The translations under genes were made by a program, and so were the position numbers. Positions 53,925 to 62,804 of a DNA stretch of 64,000 nucleotides are shown piece by piece. Position 1 is the first letter of the stretch. Each line of letters opens with the position of its first letter. The DNA lies in assembly GCF_008868125.1 (NCBI RefSeq), contig NZ_WAAQ01000002.1, positions 310,001 to 374,000 on the forward strand, written 5' to 3'. Below the pieces are notes generated by a model, which saw only the letters and a list, made by a program, of their open reading frames with translations, was not told the DNA's origin and made no database searches. The DNA comes from Microbacterium maritypicum. GTDB lineage: Bacteria > Actinomycetota > Actinomycetes > Actinomycetales > Microbacteriaceae.

Positions 53925-55034
53925 ATCACACAGATCGAACCGACCGCGGCAACGCTGGGCCCGATTCGTCAGACTTACTCCGGCAATGCGGACTTCCCGC
54001 CCATGGCCCAGGCGTACAAGCAGGTGTCGCAGGTGGTCAAGGAGACCGGCCTGCTTCAGCGCACCCAGTGGTTCTACGTCTTCGTGGCCGCAGGCATCGC
54101 GGTGGCCCTCGGCGGCCTCATCACCGGCTTCATCCTGCTCGGCGACAGCTGGTTCCAGCTGCTGATCGCTGCGGGGCTCGGCATCGTCCTGACGCAGATC
54201 GCGTTCCTCGGGCATGAGGCCGCGCACCGCCAGATCCTGAGCACGGGGCCTGCGAACTTCAAGCTCGCGCGCATCGTGATCGCCAGCATCGGCATGAGCT
54301 ACTCGTGGTGGGACTCGAAGCACACCAAGCACCACGGAAACCCGAACCAGGTCGGTAAGGACCCCGACATCGAGGTCGACACGATCTCGTTCCTCGAGGA
54401 GGACGCCGCCAAGGCGAAGGGCCTGATCAAGCTGATCACCCGCAAGCAGGGTTGGCTCTTCTTCCCGCTCCTCACCCTCGAGGGGCTGAACCTCCACTTC
54501 CTCGGCCTGAAGTACCTCATGACGACGAAGAACGTCAAGGGACGCTGGACCGAGCTCAGCATCATCGCGCTCCGGTTCGCCCTCATCCTGGTGCCCGTGT
54601 TCATGATGCTCCCCCTCGGTATGGCTTTCGCCTTCATGGGGGTGCAGTTCGCGGTCTTCGGCGTCTACATGGGAGCCGCGTTCGCGCCGAACCACAAGGG
54701 GATGCCGATCATCGAGCCCGGCGCCCGCCTCGACTTCTTCACCAAGCAGGTGCGCACCTCCCGCAACATCAGCGGTGGATGGTGGACGACCTGGCTCATG
54801 GGCGGCCTCAACTACCAGGTGGAGCACCACCTCTTCCCGAGCATGCCGCGACCGCACCTCGCCAAGGCGCGGGAGATCGTACGCGACTACTGCGCGGCGA
54901 ACGACGTGCCCTACACGGAGACCAGCCTCGGTCGGTCCTACATGATCGTCATCGAGTACCTGAACCGGGTCGGACTCTCCGCCGGAGCAGATCCCTTCGA
55001 CTGCCCGGCAGTCGCGCAGTTCGGCCGGGGGTAG
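53862..55034 (+). CDS. Membrane fatty acid desaturase
   Basis: Protein of up to 390 residues with three histidine boxes typical of acyl-lipid desaturases: GHEAAHRQ, HTKHHGNPN and YQVEHHLFP. Four hydrophobic stretches fit the two-hairpin membrane topology. It introduces a double bond into membrane acyl chains with a di-iron centre. The start is unclear: TTG 53862 is the first canonical codon, but AGGAG at 53908 is followed only by in-frame ATC codons; the next ATG (54003) would cut into the N terminus. Convergent with the coiled-coil gene, with a strong terminator between. Confidence 0.9.
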   Translation: MGICLGLPQLEGSERQEKIISITQIEPTAATLGPIRQTYSGNADFPPMAQAYKQVSQVVKETGLLQRTQWFYVFVAAGIAVALGGLITGFILLGDSWFQLLIAAGLGIVLTQIAFLGHEAAHRQILSTGPANFKLARIVIASIGMSYSWWDSKHTKHHGNPNQVGKDPDIEVDTISFLEEDAAKAKGLIKLITRKQGWLFFPLLTLEGLNLHFLGLKYLMTTKNVKGRWTELSIIALRFALILVPVFMMLPLGMAFAFMGVQFAVFGVYMGAAFAPNHKGMPIIEPGARLDFFTKQVRTSRNISGGWWTTWLMGGLNYQVEHHLFPSMPRPHLAKAREIVRDYCAANDVPYTETSLGRSYMIVIEYLNRVGLSAGADPFDCPAVAQFGRG

Positions 55035-55067
55035 CCACCAGACATCACCGGGCCTGATCAGTCCGGG

Positions 55068-55115
55068 AACGACAGAGGCGCGAGCAGGAATCCCTGCTCG
55101 CGCCTCTGTCGTTCG
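55068..55115. terminator. Bidirectional terminator between desaturase and coiled-coil genes
   Basis: Two perfect 22-bp arms (55068-55089 and 55094-55115) around AATC; the largest perfect hairpin noticed in the window, placed between convergent stop codons. Confidence 0.9.
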
Positions 55116-55120
55116 TGGGT

Positions 55121-56521
55121 CTACTTGGAGGACTTCTTCTTGGTCTCCACCACGTCGATCGTGATCTTCTCGAGCGGGCGGTCGTCGTCGAGCTCGTCCT
55201 CGAGCACCTCGTCGCCGAGGAAGGTCTCCTCCGGCACCTCGTCGGCGATGACCGGCGCGGGCGCGGGCGCTGCGGGCGCTGCGGGCGCGTCCGCTCCGGT
55301 GATCTCCGTGGGCAGCGAGTCGTCGGAGAAGATCCCGTCGGGACGGATCAGCTCGCGCACCTCGGCCATGAAGCTCGTCAGCTGCTGCTGCTGCCACCGC
55401 AGCTGACGGGTGCGGTCCTCAGCGTCGTGCAGTACCGCAGTGGTGTGGCCGGTGACCGAATCGACGATCTTCTGGGCCTTGGCGCGAGCGCGCTCGAGCG
55501 TCTCGCGAGCGCGGACCTGAGCTTCGGCCTCGATCGCCTGCGCCTGCGAGCGGGTCAGGCGCTCGTAGTCCTCGGCGCGTGCCGAGATGCGCTGGGCGTG
55601 CTCGAGCGATGCCGTGACCTGCTCGTTCGCGTCGTCGGTGATCCGCTCCGCGTGAGCGACGGCCTGGTTGTGCAGCACGAGGAACTCCTGCTGCGCGTCG
55701 TCCTGGCGGCGGGTGAGGGTCTCCTCGAACTCCAGCACACGGGCGTTCATGTCGCGCACATCGCGCTCGGCATCGGCACGCAGCTGGGTTGTCTCGCGGG
55801 TGACGAGCGAGCGCAGCGCGGCCGCGCCCTTCTCAGCTTCGGTACGGATCGCCGTGGCCTCCTGTGCGGCCTGGTTCACCTTCTCCGCGGCGTGCGCGGC
55901 TTCGCGCTCGATGCGTGCCTCGTGCGCCGTGTACTCGGTGTCCATCTTCAGGCGCACCTGATCGGCGTCACGCTGCGCCTGGGCGGTGATCCGCTCGGCG
56001 TCGGCCTCGGCCTCAGCGCGCTGCGCGGTCACTTCCTCACGGGCAGAGGTCATCAGACGGTCGGCCTGCACGGCCGCGTTCTGGATGAGCACGTTCGCCT
56101 GCTCCTCGGCGACCCGCAGGATCGCCTCGAACTGCTGGCGCGACGGAGCCTCTTCGCCGTCCGGCTGCGGAGCGTCGACGAGTTCGGAGGTGAGGGTGGC
56201 GACCTGCTGCTCGGCGTCGGACACCTTCGCGTTCGCGGCCGTCAGCTCGCTCTCGAGAGCTTCGCGAGCCTTGCGCTCTTCTTCCCGCACCGCCTCGACG
56301 GCTTCCTCTTCGCGGGCCTGGGCCTCGGCGACCTCTGCGGCGGCCTGCTTGAGCTGGTTGCGGAGAGTCGAGAGCGCCGCGTCGACCTCGGCCTTGTCGT
56401 AGCCGCGGAAGCCGACGGTGAACGCACCCTGCTGCTCGCGGGGCGCGGTCTCGATCAGCTGGTCGAAGAAGTCCGGCGAGCGCTCGCCGTCGCGGTCGGA
56501 GGTACCGGGAGATTCGCTCAT
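55121..56521 (-). CDS. DivIVA-like coiled-coil protein
   Basis: Protein of 466 residues. The N terminus (FDQLIETAPREQQGAFTVGFRGYDKAEVDAALSTLRNQL) matches the DivIVA-type membrane-associating start with the RGYDxxEVD motif. A long Ala/Glu/Gln/Arg-rich coiled coil spans ~50-390, followed by an acidic Pro/Ala tail ending in KKKSSK. Actinobacterial DivIVA/Wag31 and relatives organise polar growth and septation; this longer paralogue may be an additional polarity or septum scaffold. ATG 56521 is used; the frame extends to 56569. Confidence 0.85.
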   Translation of the reverse strand: MSESPGTSDRDGERSPDFFDQLIETAPREQQGAFTVGFRGYDKAEVDAALSTLRNQLKQAAAEVAEAQAREEEAVEAVREEERKAREALESELTAANAKVSDAEQQVATLTSELVDAPQPDGEEAPSRQQFEAILRVAEEQANVLIQNAAVQADRLMTSAREEVTAQRAEAEADAERITAQAQRDADQVRLKMDTEYTAHEARIEREAAHAAEKVNQAAQEATAIRTEAEKGAAALRSLVTRETTQLRADAERDVRDMNARVLEFEETLTRRQDDAQQEFLVLHNQAVAHAERITDDANEQVTASLEHAQRISARAEDYERLTRSQAQAIEAEAQVRARETLERARAKAQKIVDSVTGHTTAVLHDAEDRTRQLRWQQQQLTSFMAEVRELIRPDGIFSDDSLPTEITGADAPAAPAAPAPAPVIADEVPEETFLGDEVLEDELDDDRPLEKITIDVVETKKKSSK

Positions 56522-56749
56522 GGGTTTCTTGCCTTTCTGGCGGGGCCACACCGGGAGCGGCGGCTCCATCCCGACAGTCGGGACGGTGTGGACCGGAGGA
56601 GGTCGTCAGGGCGCACGCCACCACCGTGACCCGGCGGAGGACCGGCGGGCAGGGCGCGCCCTACAGCCTAGTTGCGTCTGCTGAATGTTTCGCCTTCGTC
56701 TTCCTGCTCCGCCGGCGCTGCGGTCGAGGGCGCTCGATGCGCCGGGTGG

Positions 56750-57280
56750 TCAGGCCTCGTTCACCCAGCGCGCGTTCCTGTCGTCGAGAGGCTCGCCGCG
56801 CACGTATCGCACGGGTTCTCCTGGGGCGACCGCGACCTCGCGGACCTCCGCTGCGGCGGCGATGCGCGAACGCAGATCGGTCCACAGCTGCACGGTCTGC
56901 GGAAAACCGAAGTACTCGCGGAAGGTCTCGATCTGCATCCGGGTTCCGTCTGCGACGGGAACGAGCCGGGCGACCGTGTCATCGGGCTCGACGAACCGGA
57001 TGCCGTAGGCGCCGTCGCTGCGGATGACGTACTCGCGCTCCTTCGTCGCCATCGCCGATGCCACGATCTCGCGAGCGCGGGGTTCCGCGGCCTGGATCAC
57101 CACTGTGGTGCCGAGTTCGGTGAGTGCCGCGTCGAGCTGGTCCGAGGCGAACTTCTTGCCGGCTCGGGCGCCGGCCTCCGACGCTCTGCGGCCCAGGCGG
57201 CTCTTCAGGATCGGACCGCCGATGATCAACGCGAGGATCGGCAGGCCGAGGAGAAGGTACGCAGCAGCATCCACGGGCAC
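56750..57280 (-). CDS. Hypothetical protein with one N-terminal membrane helix
   Basis: Protein of 176 residues with one membrane helix at about residues 5-22 (AAYLLLGLPILALIIGGPIL), a basic stretch (KSRLGRRASEAG), and a ~130-residue cytoplasmic or external domain with strands such as EYVIRSDGAYGIRFVEPDD and FFGFPQ-like aromatic positions. Not recognised. The start is GTG 57280 or GTG 57274; the long in-frame extension upstream crosses the neighbouring gene. It is followed by the DivIVA-like gene on the same strand. Confidence 0.65.
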   Translation of the reverse strand: MPVDAAAYLLLGLPILALIIGGPILKSRLGRRASEAGARAGKKFASDQLDAALTELGTTVVIQAAEPRAREIVASAMATKEREYVIRSDGAYGIRFVEPDDTVARLVPVADGTRMQIETFREYFGFPQTVQLWTDLRSRIAAAAEVREVAVAPGEPVRYVRGEPLDDRNARWVNEA

Positions 57281-57321
57281 AGCGTATCCGGACACCTGAC
57301 GTGCCCTTCGCGCAGAGCGTG

Positions 57322-57627
57322 TCAGACGGAGGTCATCAGATGGTCGAGCACCAGCTCGCCCGACGCGTTGAGAGCCTGCATCATTTCCGCGATCAGTCGA
57401 GGATCGATCGGTGGCTGCTCGGCGGCGTCGTACCCGAACTGCAGGGGGATCGCCGGGTGGATCCAGACGGTGGCGCGCTTGTCCACGCCGTCGGTGACGG
57501 GGCGCCAGGTCATCATGAAACTCTCCTGGCGGCGGAGCTTCGTCGAGATGACGATCTTCAGATGCGCCAGCGTCGCGTCTTCGATGAGGATCGGATCCGA
57601 GGTCCCGTCGTAGCGCAGTCTGCCCAT
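57322..57627 (-). CDS. DUF7882-like small actinobacterial protein
   Basis: Protein of 101 residues: MGRLRYDGTSDPILIEDATLAHLKIVISTKLRRQESF, then WIHPAIPLQFGYDAAEQPPIDP. This is the pattern of the short actinobacterial family now called DUF7882, function unknown. The -10-like TAGCGT (57639-57634, minus strand) ends 6 nt before the ATG, so the gene is likely leaderless. It is divergent from the 90-aa gene at 57753. Confidence 0.75.
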   Translation of the reverse strand: MGRLRYDGTSDPILIEDATLAHLKIVISTKLRRQESFMMTWRPVTDGVDKRATVWIHPAIPLQFGYDAAEQPPIDPRLIAEMMQALNASGELVLDHLMTSV

Positions 57628-57752
57628 GAGAGAACGCTACACCGCGCGCGTTCTGCCTCTTCTGCGGCCCGTGCGCAACCCCCTCTGCGAAGGGCCGTCG
57701 GATCGATACCGTCGCAGCATGACGACAGTGGAATGACAACGAGGAGGGCGGG

Positions 57753-58025
57753 GTGCAGACGATGGCGCGTACGCGGATTGCGCTCAACGAATCAGAGTTC
57801 TTCCTGGCGCAGGGTCAGGACGTCGCGGAGCTGAGAGGCCGGATGGAAGGAGCGATGCGCGCGGGCGGTGGGTTCGTCGAATTCGTCGTGGTGGGCAATC
57901 GCGCGGTGAGCGTGCTGATCACTGCGGCGACGCAGGTCGTGATCTCCGTCGAGACGGTGGAGTACGACGCGCGCGACACCGGGGACAGTGCCGTGCCGTA
58001 CGGCGGGGAGTACGACCTGCTGTGA
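57753..58025 (+). CDS. Small hypothetical protein
   Basis: Protein of 90 residues, mixed alpha/beta, no signal peptide: an N-terminal helix (VAELRGRMEGAMRAG) and two strands (FVEFVVVGNRAVSVLIT, TQVVISVETVEY). Not recognised. GGAGG (57742-57746) sits 6 nt before GTG 57753, which is therefore preferred to ATG 57762. Confidence 0.65.
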   Translation: MQTMARTRIALNESEFFLAQGQDVAELRGRMEGAMRAGGGFVEFVVVGNRAVSVLITAATQVVISVETVEYDARDTGDSAVPYGGEYDLL

Positions 58026-58160
58026 TCGCGCGGGCCGTGGGCTCCCGAGGACGGATGTGCGGGAGCCTCGGCCGCGCTCTGCGGCGCAGCACGGCGCACT
58101 GCTACGGTGACGACGGTGGGCATCGCGCCCCTGGGGCCGTCGAACAAGAGGAACTTCGAG

Positions 58161-59486
58161 ATGAAGGGTCCGTCCCGTCTGCGTCTTGGTCGTATCGGGA
58201 TCGCCACCGCGCTCGCGGTCGTGATCGGTGCGCTGGTGCCGTCATTGTCGGCGAGCATCTCGGCGACCGCGGCCACCGATGGGCAGATGGTGTATCCGGC
58301 CTCGGGCAACATCCAATCGAAGGTCGGCGACGGCTGCCGTGGCAACTATCGGGCGCATGAGGGTATCGACATCTCCGCCGCCGGTGGCACGCCGATCCTC
58401 GCCGCGTACAGCGGCGTGATCAAGTCGCGGACGGTGAACAGCGGCTACGGCAACTACACCGATGTCGAGCATCCGGGCGGTTACGTCACCCGGTACGCGC
58501 ACATGGCTTCGCCGGGAACCTACGCTCCCGGCACCCGGGTGGAGCGTGGACAGCAGATCGGAATCGTGGGCAACACAGGGAACTCGCCGGCGTACCACCT
58601 GCACTTCGAGGTCCGGCGGAACGGCGCCGTGTACACCGGGATCAACGATGGCTTCGTGTGCCTGACGAACGTCGCGCGCGGAGGGACGATCCCCCTGACG
58701 TTCCCGGGACTGCGCACGGAGTCCGGCCCTCCGATCCCGCCCGCTGACTTCACCGGCGACGGCAGGTCCGACCTGCTGCTGGTGGCGGGCAACGGCGATC
58801 TGCGCCTGCGGGCAGGAACGGGTTCCGGAGGCTTCCAGGCTCCGACGACCCTGGTCAGTGGCTGGGCCGGCGACCGCCGGCACCTCACGCGCGCCGACCT
58901 CAACGGCGACGGACGAGGGGACGTCCTCGCAGCCAGGACGGATGGTGTGCTCGAGTTCTCTGCCGGCAACGGTGCCGGAGGGGTGGCGGCGCCCGTGGGC
59001 ATCGGTGCCGGCTGGTACGACATGCTGCACGTCACCTCCGGTGCCGACTACACCGGCGACGGAAAGCAGGATGTGGTGGGCGTCTCGCCCGCGGGGACTC
59101 TGGTGATCTACCGCGGGAACGGCACGGGGGGATTCGCGGCACCGCAGGTCACCCTCGGCGGTGGCTGGCAGGGCTTCCACTTCCTCATCGGCGGCGACTT
59201 CGACAACGACGGCCGCGGTGACCTCATTGCGCTGGGTGACACGGGAATGCTCTTGTTCTATCGGGGGGTGACCAACGGCTTCGCGGCCGCTGTCGTGGTC
59301 GGAAGCGGGTGGTTGGAGTTCACCGCGGCGACGGGAGGGGTCGATTACGACGGCGATGGGAGGGCTGACCTATTGGCGCGCACGGCGGCGGGCGAGCTCT
59401 TCTTCTATCCGGGCAACGGCGACGGCGGTTTCGGCGCGCGGAGGCTCGTCAGCGCCGACTGGGCCGATCACCTCGCCATCGAGTAG
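58161..59486 (+). CDS. Secreted M23 peptidase with FG-GAP/VCBS repeats
   Basis: Protein of 441 residues with a signal peptide ending near ATAAT. An M23 peptidase domain follows at ~45-185, with HEGIDIS (H-x3-D zinc ligands) and HLHFEV. The C-terminal ~240 residues consist of five FG-GAP/VCBS-like repeats: DFTGDGRSDLLLV, DLNGDGRGDVLA, DYTGDGKQDVVGV, DFDNDGRGDLIAL and DYDGDGRADLLA, probably a propeller that binds a surface ligand or Ca2+. Expected to cleave peptidoglycan cross-links or bind the wall. AGAGGA precedes ATG 58161; the frame is open from 58107. Confidence 0.9.
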   Translation: MKGPSRLRLGRIGIATALAVVIGALVPSLSASISATAATDGQMVYPASGNIQSKVGDGCRGNYRAHEGIDISAAGGTPILAAYSGVIKSRTVNSGYGNYTDVEHPGGYVTRYAHMASPGTYAPGTRVERGQQIGIVGNTGNSPAYHLHFEVRRNGAVYTGINDGFVCLTNVARGGTIPLTFPGLRTESGPPIPPADFTGDGRSDLLLVAGNGDLRLRAGTGSGGFQAPTTLVSGWAGDRRHLTRADLNGDGRGDVLAARTDGVLEFSAGNGAGGVAAPVGIGAGWYDMLHVTSGADYTGDGKQDVVGVSPAGTLVIYRGNGTGGFAAPQVTLGGGWQGFHFLIGGDFDNDGRGDLIALGDTGMLLFYRGVTNGFAAAVVVGSGWLEFTAATGGVDYDGDGRADLLARTAAGELFFYPGNGDGGFGARRLVSADWADHLAIE

Positions 59487-59533
59487 TCGACAGCATGCCC
59501 GCCGCGCCCGAGAGCGCGGCGTAGGGTGGGCGC

Positions 59534-60379
59534 ATGGCCGAGCCGACGTTCGAGGAGATCGCGGCGGGGTTGTACTCCGGGCCTCCGGAAGAGTTCGTAT
59601 CGTCGCGAAAGGCGCGCGCGGAGGAGGCCGGGGAAGCCGCACTCGAATCGCGAATCCTCGCTCTGCGCAAGCCCTCGATCGCGGCGTGGGTGGTGAACGT
59701 GTTCGCCCAGGAGCGGGCCGGGCAGCTGGCAGAAGCCTTGGCGTTGGCTCGGGAACTTCGCGAGGCGCAGGACGACCTGGATGCCGCGGCACTGGCGAAA
59801 CTCGGCCGTGAACGGCGTCTGCTGACGAGGAAGCTCGCTCAGGCCGCGGGAGAGCTGGCCGCGTCGCGGGGCGAGCGTGTCACACCGGCGACGCTCGAGG
59901 CGGTCGAGCAGAGCATCTCCGCCGCCTTCTTCGACACGGTGGCGGCGTCTGCCGTCGCGTCAGGGCGGCTGGTGCGCGCCCTCGCGCCGTCGGCGACGGC
60001 GACCGATATGCGCGACGCCGTCGCGGGCGATCTGCCCGAGCTGGAGCCGCTCTCACCGCCTGCAGTGGACGAACTGCGAGACCGAAGGGCCCGCCGCGAT
60101 GCGGAGCGCGCGATCGCCGCGGCCGAGAAGGAACAGGCGTCGGCCGAGCGCGAGCTCGCCGACCGTGATGCGGCGCTGAGGGAGCTGCGTGCCCGGAAGG
60201 ACGAGCTCACCGCGCGTGTTTCGGAACTCGAGGCCCAGCTCGCCCGGACCCGCGCCGATCTGACCAGGGCTGAGCGCGACCTTCCGGAGGCGGAGCAGCG
60301 CCGGGTGGACGCGACGATGAGGGCGGATGCTGCGGCCGATGCCCTCGACACGGCACGGAACGCGAAAGAAGCGCTCTGA
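59534..60379 (+). CDS. Actinobacterial coiled-coil hypothetical protein
   Basis: Protein of 281 residues. The N-terminal ~85 residues (FVSSRKARAEEAGEAALESRILALRKPSIAAWVVNVFAQE) are a conserved-looking helical region; the C-terminal half is a long Ala/Arg/Glu coiled coil. No signal peptide. Related proteins are common in Microbacteriaceae, but I know no function. TAGGGT ends 6 nt before ATG 59534, giving a leaderless transcript. Convergent with the next gene. Confidence 0.75.
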   Translation: MAEPTFEEIAAGLYSGPPEEFVSSRKARAEEAGEAALESRILALRKPSIAAWVVNVFAQERAGQLAEALALARELREAQDDLDAAALAKLGRERRLLTRKLAQAAGELAASRGERVTPATLEAVEQSISAAFFDTVAASAVASGRLVRALAPSATATDMRDAVAGDLPELEPLSPPAVDELRDRRARRDAERAIAAAEKEQASAERELADRDAALRELRARKDELTARVSELEAQLARTRADLTRAERDLPEAEQRRVDATMRADAAADALDTARNAKEAL

Positions 60380-60418
60380 CCGGCGCCTGCGCTCCGTGGC
60401 GCTTGCGGCGCGGGAAGG

Positions 60419-60709
60419 TCAGAGCGGGCGGTGGATGAGGCGGCCGCGGAGAAACGGGAGCACCGGGGCTCTGTATTCCATAGCTGACGTGTCCTCGGGA
60501 TCGAGAACGAGCTCCGCCTGCCCGAAACGCCACATGCGGTTGTAGAGGTAGACGCCGATGGTGGTGTGCCGGTCGGCGGGAACCTGCCAGGTGCCATCGC
60601 CCCACTGCGTCGGCTGGCCTCGTCCGCCGATGACGAGCGTCGGCCTGACGCCCGGGTAGAGCGCGAGGCGCGGCCTGTGCATCGTGAGCTCGATCCGGCG
60701 GGTGCTCAT
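60419..60709 (-). CDS. Small hypothetical protein
   Basis: Protein of 96 residues, beta-rich: LTMHRPRLALYPGVRPTLVIGGRGQPTQWGDGTWQVPADRHTTIGVYLYNRMWRFGQAELVLDPED. Not recognised with confidence; a small beta-sandwich or carbohydrate/nucleotide-independent binding fold is possible. GAGGAG lies 6-7 nt before ATG 60709; the frame extends to 60772. It stands alone, downstream of the tRNA terminator. Confidence 0.7.
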   Translation of the reverse strand: MSTRRIELTMHRPRLALYPGVRPTLVIGGRGQPTQWGDGTWQVPADRHTTIGVYLYNRMWRFGQAELVLDPEDTSAMEYRAPVLPFLRGRLIHRPL

Positions 60710-60776
60710 CTGTGCTCCTCGTCTTGGGGCTCCCGGTCGAACGGTGACGCGGGGGAGCACTCGCCAGGGCAAAGCA

Positions 60777-60810
60777 AAACCCCCGCCATGTAGAAGCTAG
60801 GCGAGGGTTT
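60777..60810 (-). terminator. Terminator of the tRNA cluster
   Basis: On the minus strand AAACCCTCGCC pairs with GGCGGGGGTTT (one mismatch) around a 12-nt loop, followed by TTTTGC; it lies 28 bp beyond tRNA-Phe. Confidence 0.8.
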
Positions 60811-60837
60811 CTGGGCTGATTGTAACGATCAGCCGTG

Positions 60838-60910
60838 TGGCTCCGACCGGCATCGATCCGGTGACCTTTCGATTTTCAGTCGAACGCTCTACCAACTGAG
60901 CTACAGAGCC
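60838..60910 (-). tRNA. tRNA-Phe(GAA)
   Basis: Seventy-three nt cloverleaf read on the minus strand: acceptor GGCTCTG/CGGAGCC, anticodon loop CTGAAAA flanked by TTCGA/TCGAA, T-arm GTTCGA-type (ACCGGATCGATGCCGGT) and discriminator A. No CCA encoded. Confidence 0.95.
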
Positions 60911-60980
60911 GCGCGACCGGCGAACCTGTCGCGTCCTAGACGAAGAGCCCTCTCCGAAGAAAGAGCTCATCGCACGGAGC

Positions 60981-61054
60981 GACCCTGACGGGACTTGAAC
61001 CCGCGACCTCCGCCGTGACAGGGCGGCACGCTAACCAACTGCGCTACAGGGCCA
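60981..61054 (-). tRNA. tRNA-Asp(GTC)
   Basis: Seventy-four nt, minus strand: acceptor GGCCCTG/CAGGGTC, anticodon stem CCGCC/GGCGG with loop CTGTCAC (anticodon GTC), T-arm CGGGTTCAAGTCCCG, discriminator G. Confidence 0.95.
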
Positions 61055-61082
61055 TACTTGTTTTCAATTATACCGGAAGGTG

Positions 61083-61155
61083 TGACCCCAACGGGATTCG
61101 AACCCGTGCTACCGCCGTGAAAGGGCGGCGTCCTAGGCCGCTAAACGATGGGGCC
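61083..61155 (-). tRNA. tRNA-Glu(TTC)
   Basis: Seventy-three nt, minus strand: acceptor GGCCCCA/TGGGGTC, anticodon stem CCGCC/GGCGG with loop CTTTCAC (anticodon TTC), T-arm CGGGTTCGAATCCCG, discriminator A. First gene of the Glu-Asp-Phe cluster. Confidence 0.95.
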
Positions 61156-61351
61156 GAGTCAGTCCCGGGGGACTTCCTTGCCGACGCTCAAGCATAAGGG
61201 ATGTTTTGAGCAAATCGCGAATCGAGGGCGCGGCGCCGCACCCCGGGCGTGTTCCGGGGGGGACGATCGAGGTGTCGGGAGCGGGCGCGATTGCCGCGAT
61301 GCCCCCTGGTGCGGATGTGAAAGTTGTTGTTAGTGTGGCAACTGTGAAACC

Positions 61352-61366
61352 GGCGGAAGGGGCCGT
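61352..61366 (+). promoter_or_regulatory. SD-in-loop hairpin before the M23 gene
   Basis: CGGC-GGAAGGG-GCCG ends at GTG 61367; the ribosome-binding GGAAGGG forms the loop, as in several polysaccharide gene leaders. Confidence 0.45.
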
Positions 61367-62725
61367 GTGAACGACAAGATCACGCTGGATGCTGCAGTTG
61401 CTGCGGCGTCCGAGGACTGCGGCTGCGCGCCCACTCCGACAGAACGCCGTGCTTTCGGCAAGATGGGCATCAGCCGTCGCGGTGCCCTCGGCATCGGCGC
61501 TCTCGGCGTCGTCGCCCTCAGTGCTTTCGGCATCACCAACGGTGTGTCGGCCGCGTATGCCGCCACGTACCCGAGCTGGGACGATGTGCAGCGCGCGAAG
61601 AACAACGAGGCGGCGAAGGCTGCCGAGGTCTCGCGAATCGAGGGACTGATCCAGTCGCTCACGCAGAAGGTCGCCGAGACTCAGGCAGCGGCGCAGGTCG
61701 CATCGGCGGATTTCTACGACGCTCAGCAGGCCTACTTCGCTGCGGCCACCGAAGCCGACTCCATGCAGGCGAAGGCCGACGAGCAGGCTGCGGTCGCCGA
61801 CAACTCCGCCCGCAAGGCAGGGCAGGTTGCCGCGCAGCTCTACCGCAACGGCGGCGACGACACGTCGATGGAACTGTTCTTCGCGGGCTCGGCGGACAAC
61901 GCCGATGAGCTGCTCGCGCGCCTCGGCACGATGGACAAGCTCCTCGAGTACAACCAGTCCGTCTACGACAAGGCCGTCGCGGCGCGCAACTCCGCGCAGT
62001 CCCTCAGCGACCAGGCGGTCGTCGCGCGCAACGAGCGCGACCGGCTGCAGAAGGTCGCCGAAGAGAAGATGATCGCGGCGCAGCAGGCTGCGGATGCGGC
62101 GCAGGCAGCCCTGGACGAGCAGTCGGCGAACCTGGCCACGATGCAAGCGCAGCTCGCAGCTCTCAAAGATGCGACGACCCAGACGGTCGCCGGATACCAG
62201 GCCGGCGTCGAGGCGGAGGCAAAGGCACGTCGCGAACGCGAGGCCGCCGAGCGCGCAGCTGCGGCGGCAGCAGCCGCGGCCGGTGGTGGCGGAGGAAGCC
62301 AGGGATCCGGCGGATGGTGCCGTCCGCACGGCGGAGGAAAGAGCTCCGGATACGGTCCTCGCTCCGTGCAGTGCGGCTCGAAGGGCTGCTCCTCCTCGTT
62401 CCACTACGGCACGGACTTCGCCAACGGCTGCGGCTCGGCGATCTACGCCGCAAACTCCGGCACCGTCGACTACGCCGGCCCGAACGACGGGTACGGCAAT
62501 TACATCCGCATCCAGCACGGCAGTGGCGTCGGCACCGGCTACGCCCACATTCGCGACGGCGGCATCCTCGTCCGCTCGGGTCAGTGGGTCAACTCCGGTC
62601 AGGTCATCGCCTATGCGGGCAACACCGGTCGCTCCTTCGGCTGCCACCTGCACTTCGAGGTGTACGTCGGCGGCCGACCCGTGAACCCTGTGGCCTTCCT
62701 CAGCGATCGCGGAGTATCCGCCTGA
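61367..62725 (+). CDS. Exported coiled-coil M23 peptidase (EnvC/PcsB-like)
   Basis: Protein of 452 residues. A twin-arginine-like ISRRGALGIGALGVVALSAF signal suggests Tat export. Residues ~65-300 form a long coiled coil (RIEGLIQSLTQKVAETQAAAQ onward), followed by a Gly/Ala hinge and a C-terminal M23 domain with HYGTDFA (H-x3-D) and CHLHFEV. This coiled-coil plus LytM layout is that of division-site amidase activators and endopeptidases. It probably acts in septal wall splitting. GTG 61367 follows GGAAGGGG. Confidence 0.9.
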   Translation: MNDKITLDAAVAAASEDCGCAPTPTERRAFGKMGISRRGALGIGALGVVALSAFGITNGVSAAYAATYPSWDDVQRAKNNEAAKAAEVSRIEGLIQSLTQKVAETQAAAQVASADFYDAQQAYFAAATEADSMQAKADEQAAVADNSARKAGQVAAQLYRNGGDDTSMELFFAGSADNADELLARLGTMDKLLEYNQSVYDKAVAARNSAQSLSDQAVVARNERDRLQKVAEEKMIAAQQAADAAQAALDEQSANLATMQAQLAALKDATTQTVAGYQAGVEAEAKARREREAAERAAAAAAAAAGGGGGSQGSGGWCRPHGGGKSSGYGPRSVQCGSKGCSSSFHYGTDFANGCGSAIYAANSGTVDYAGPNDGYGNYIRIQHGSGVGTGYAHIRDGGILVRSGQWVNSGQVIAYAGNTGRSFGCHLHFEVYVGGRPVNPVAFLSDRGVSA

Positions 62726-62746
62726 GCGTCGACCACTCCTGACACG

Positions 62747-62789
62747 GAAGAAGACCCCCGGCCGCTGAGCGGAACCGGGGGTCTTCTTC
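62747..62789. terminator. Bidirectional terminator between M23 and ppa
   Basis: GAAGAAGACCCCCGG (62747-62761) and CCGGGGGTCTTCTTC (62775-62789), perfect 15-bp arms; on the plus strand T-rich 3' arm, on the minus strand the same. Inner CCGC/GCGG pairs extend the stem. Confidence 0.92.
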
Positions 62790-62804
62790 ATGCGTGCGGC
62801 GGGG

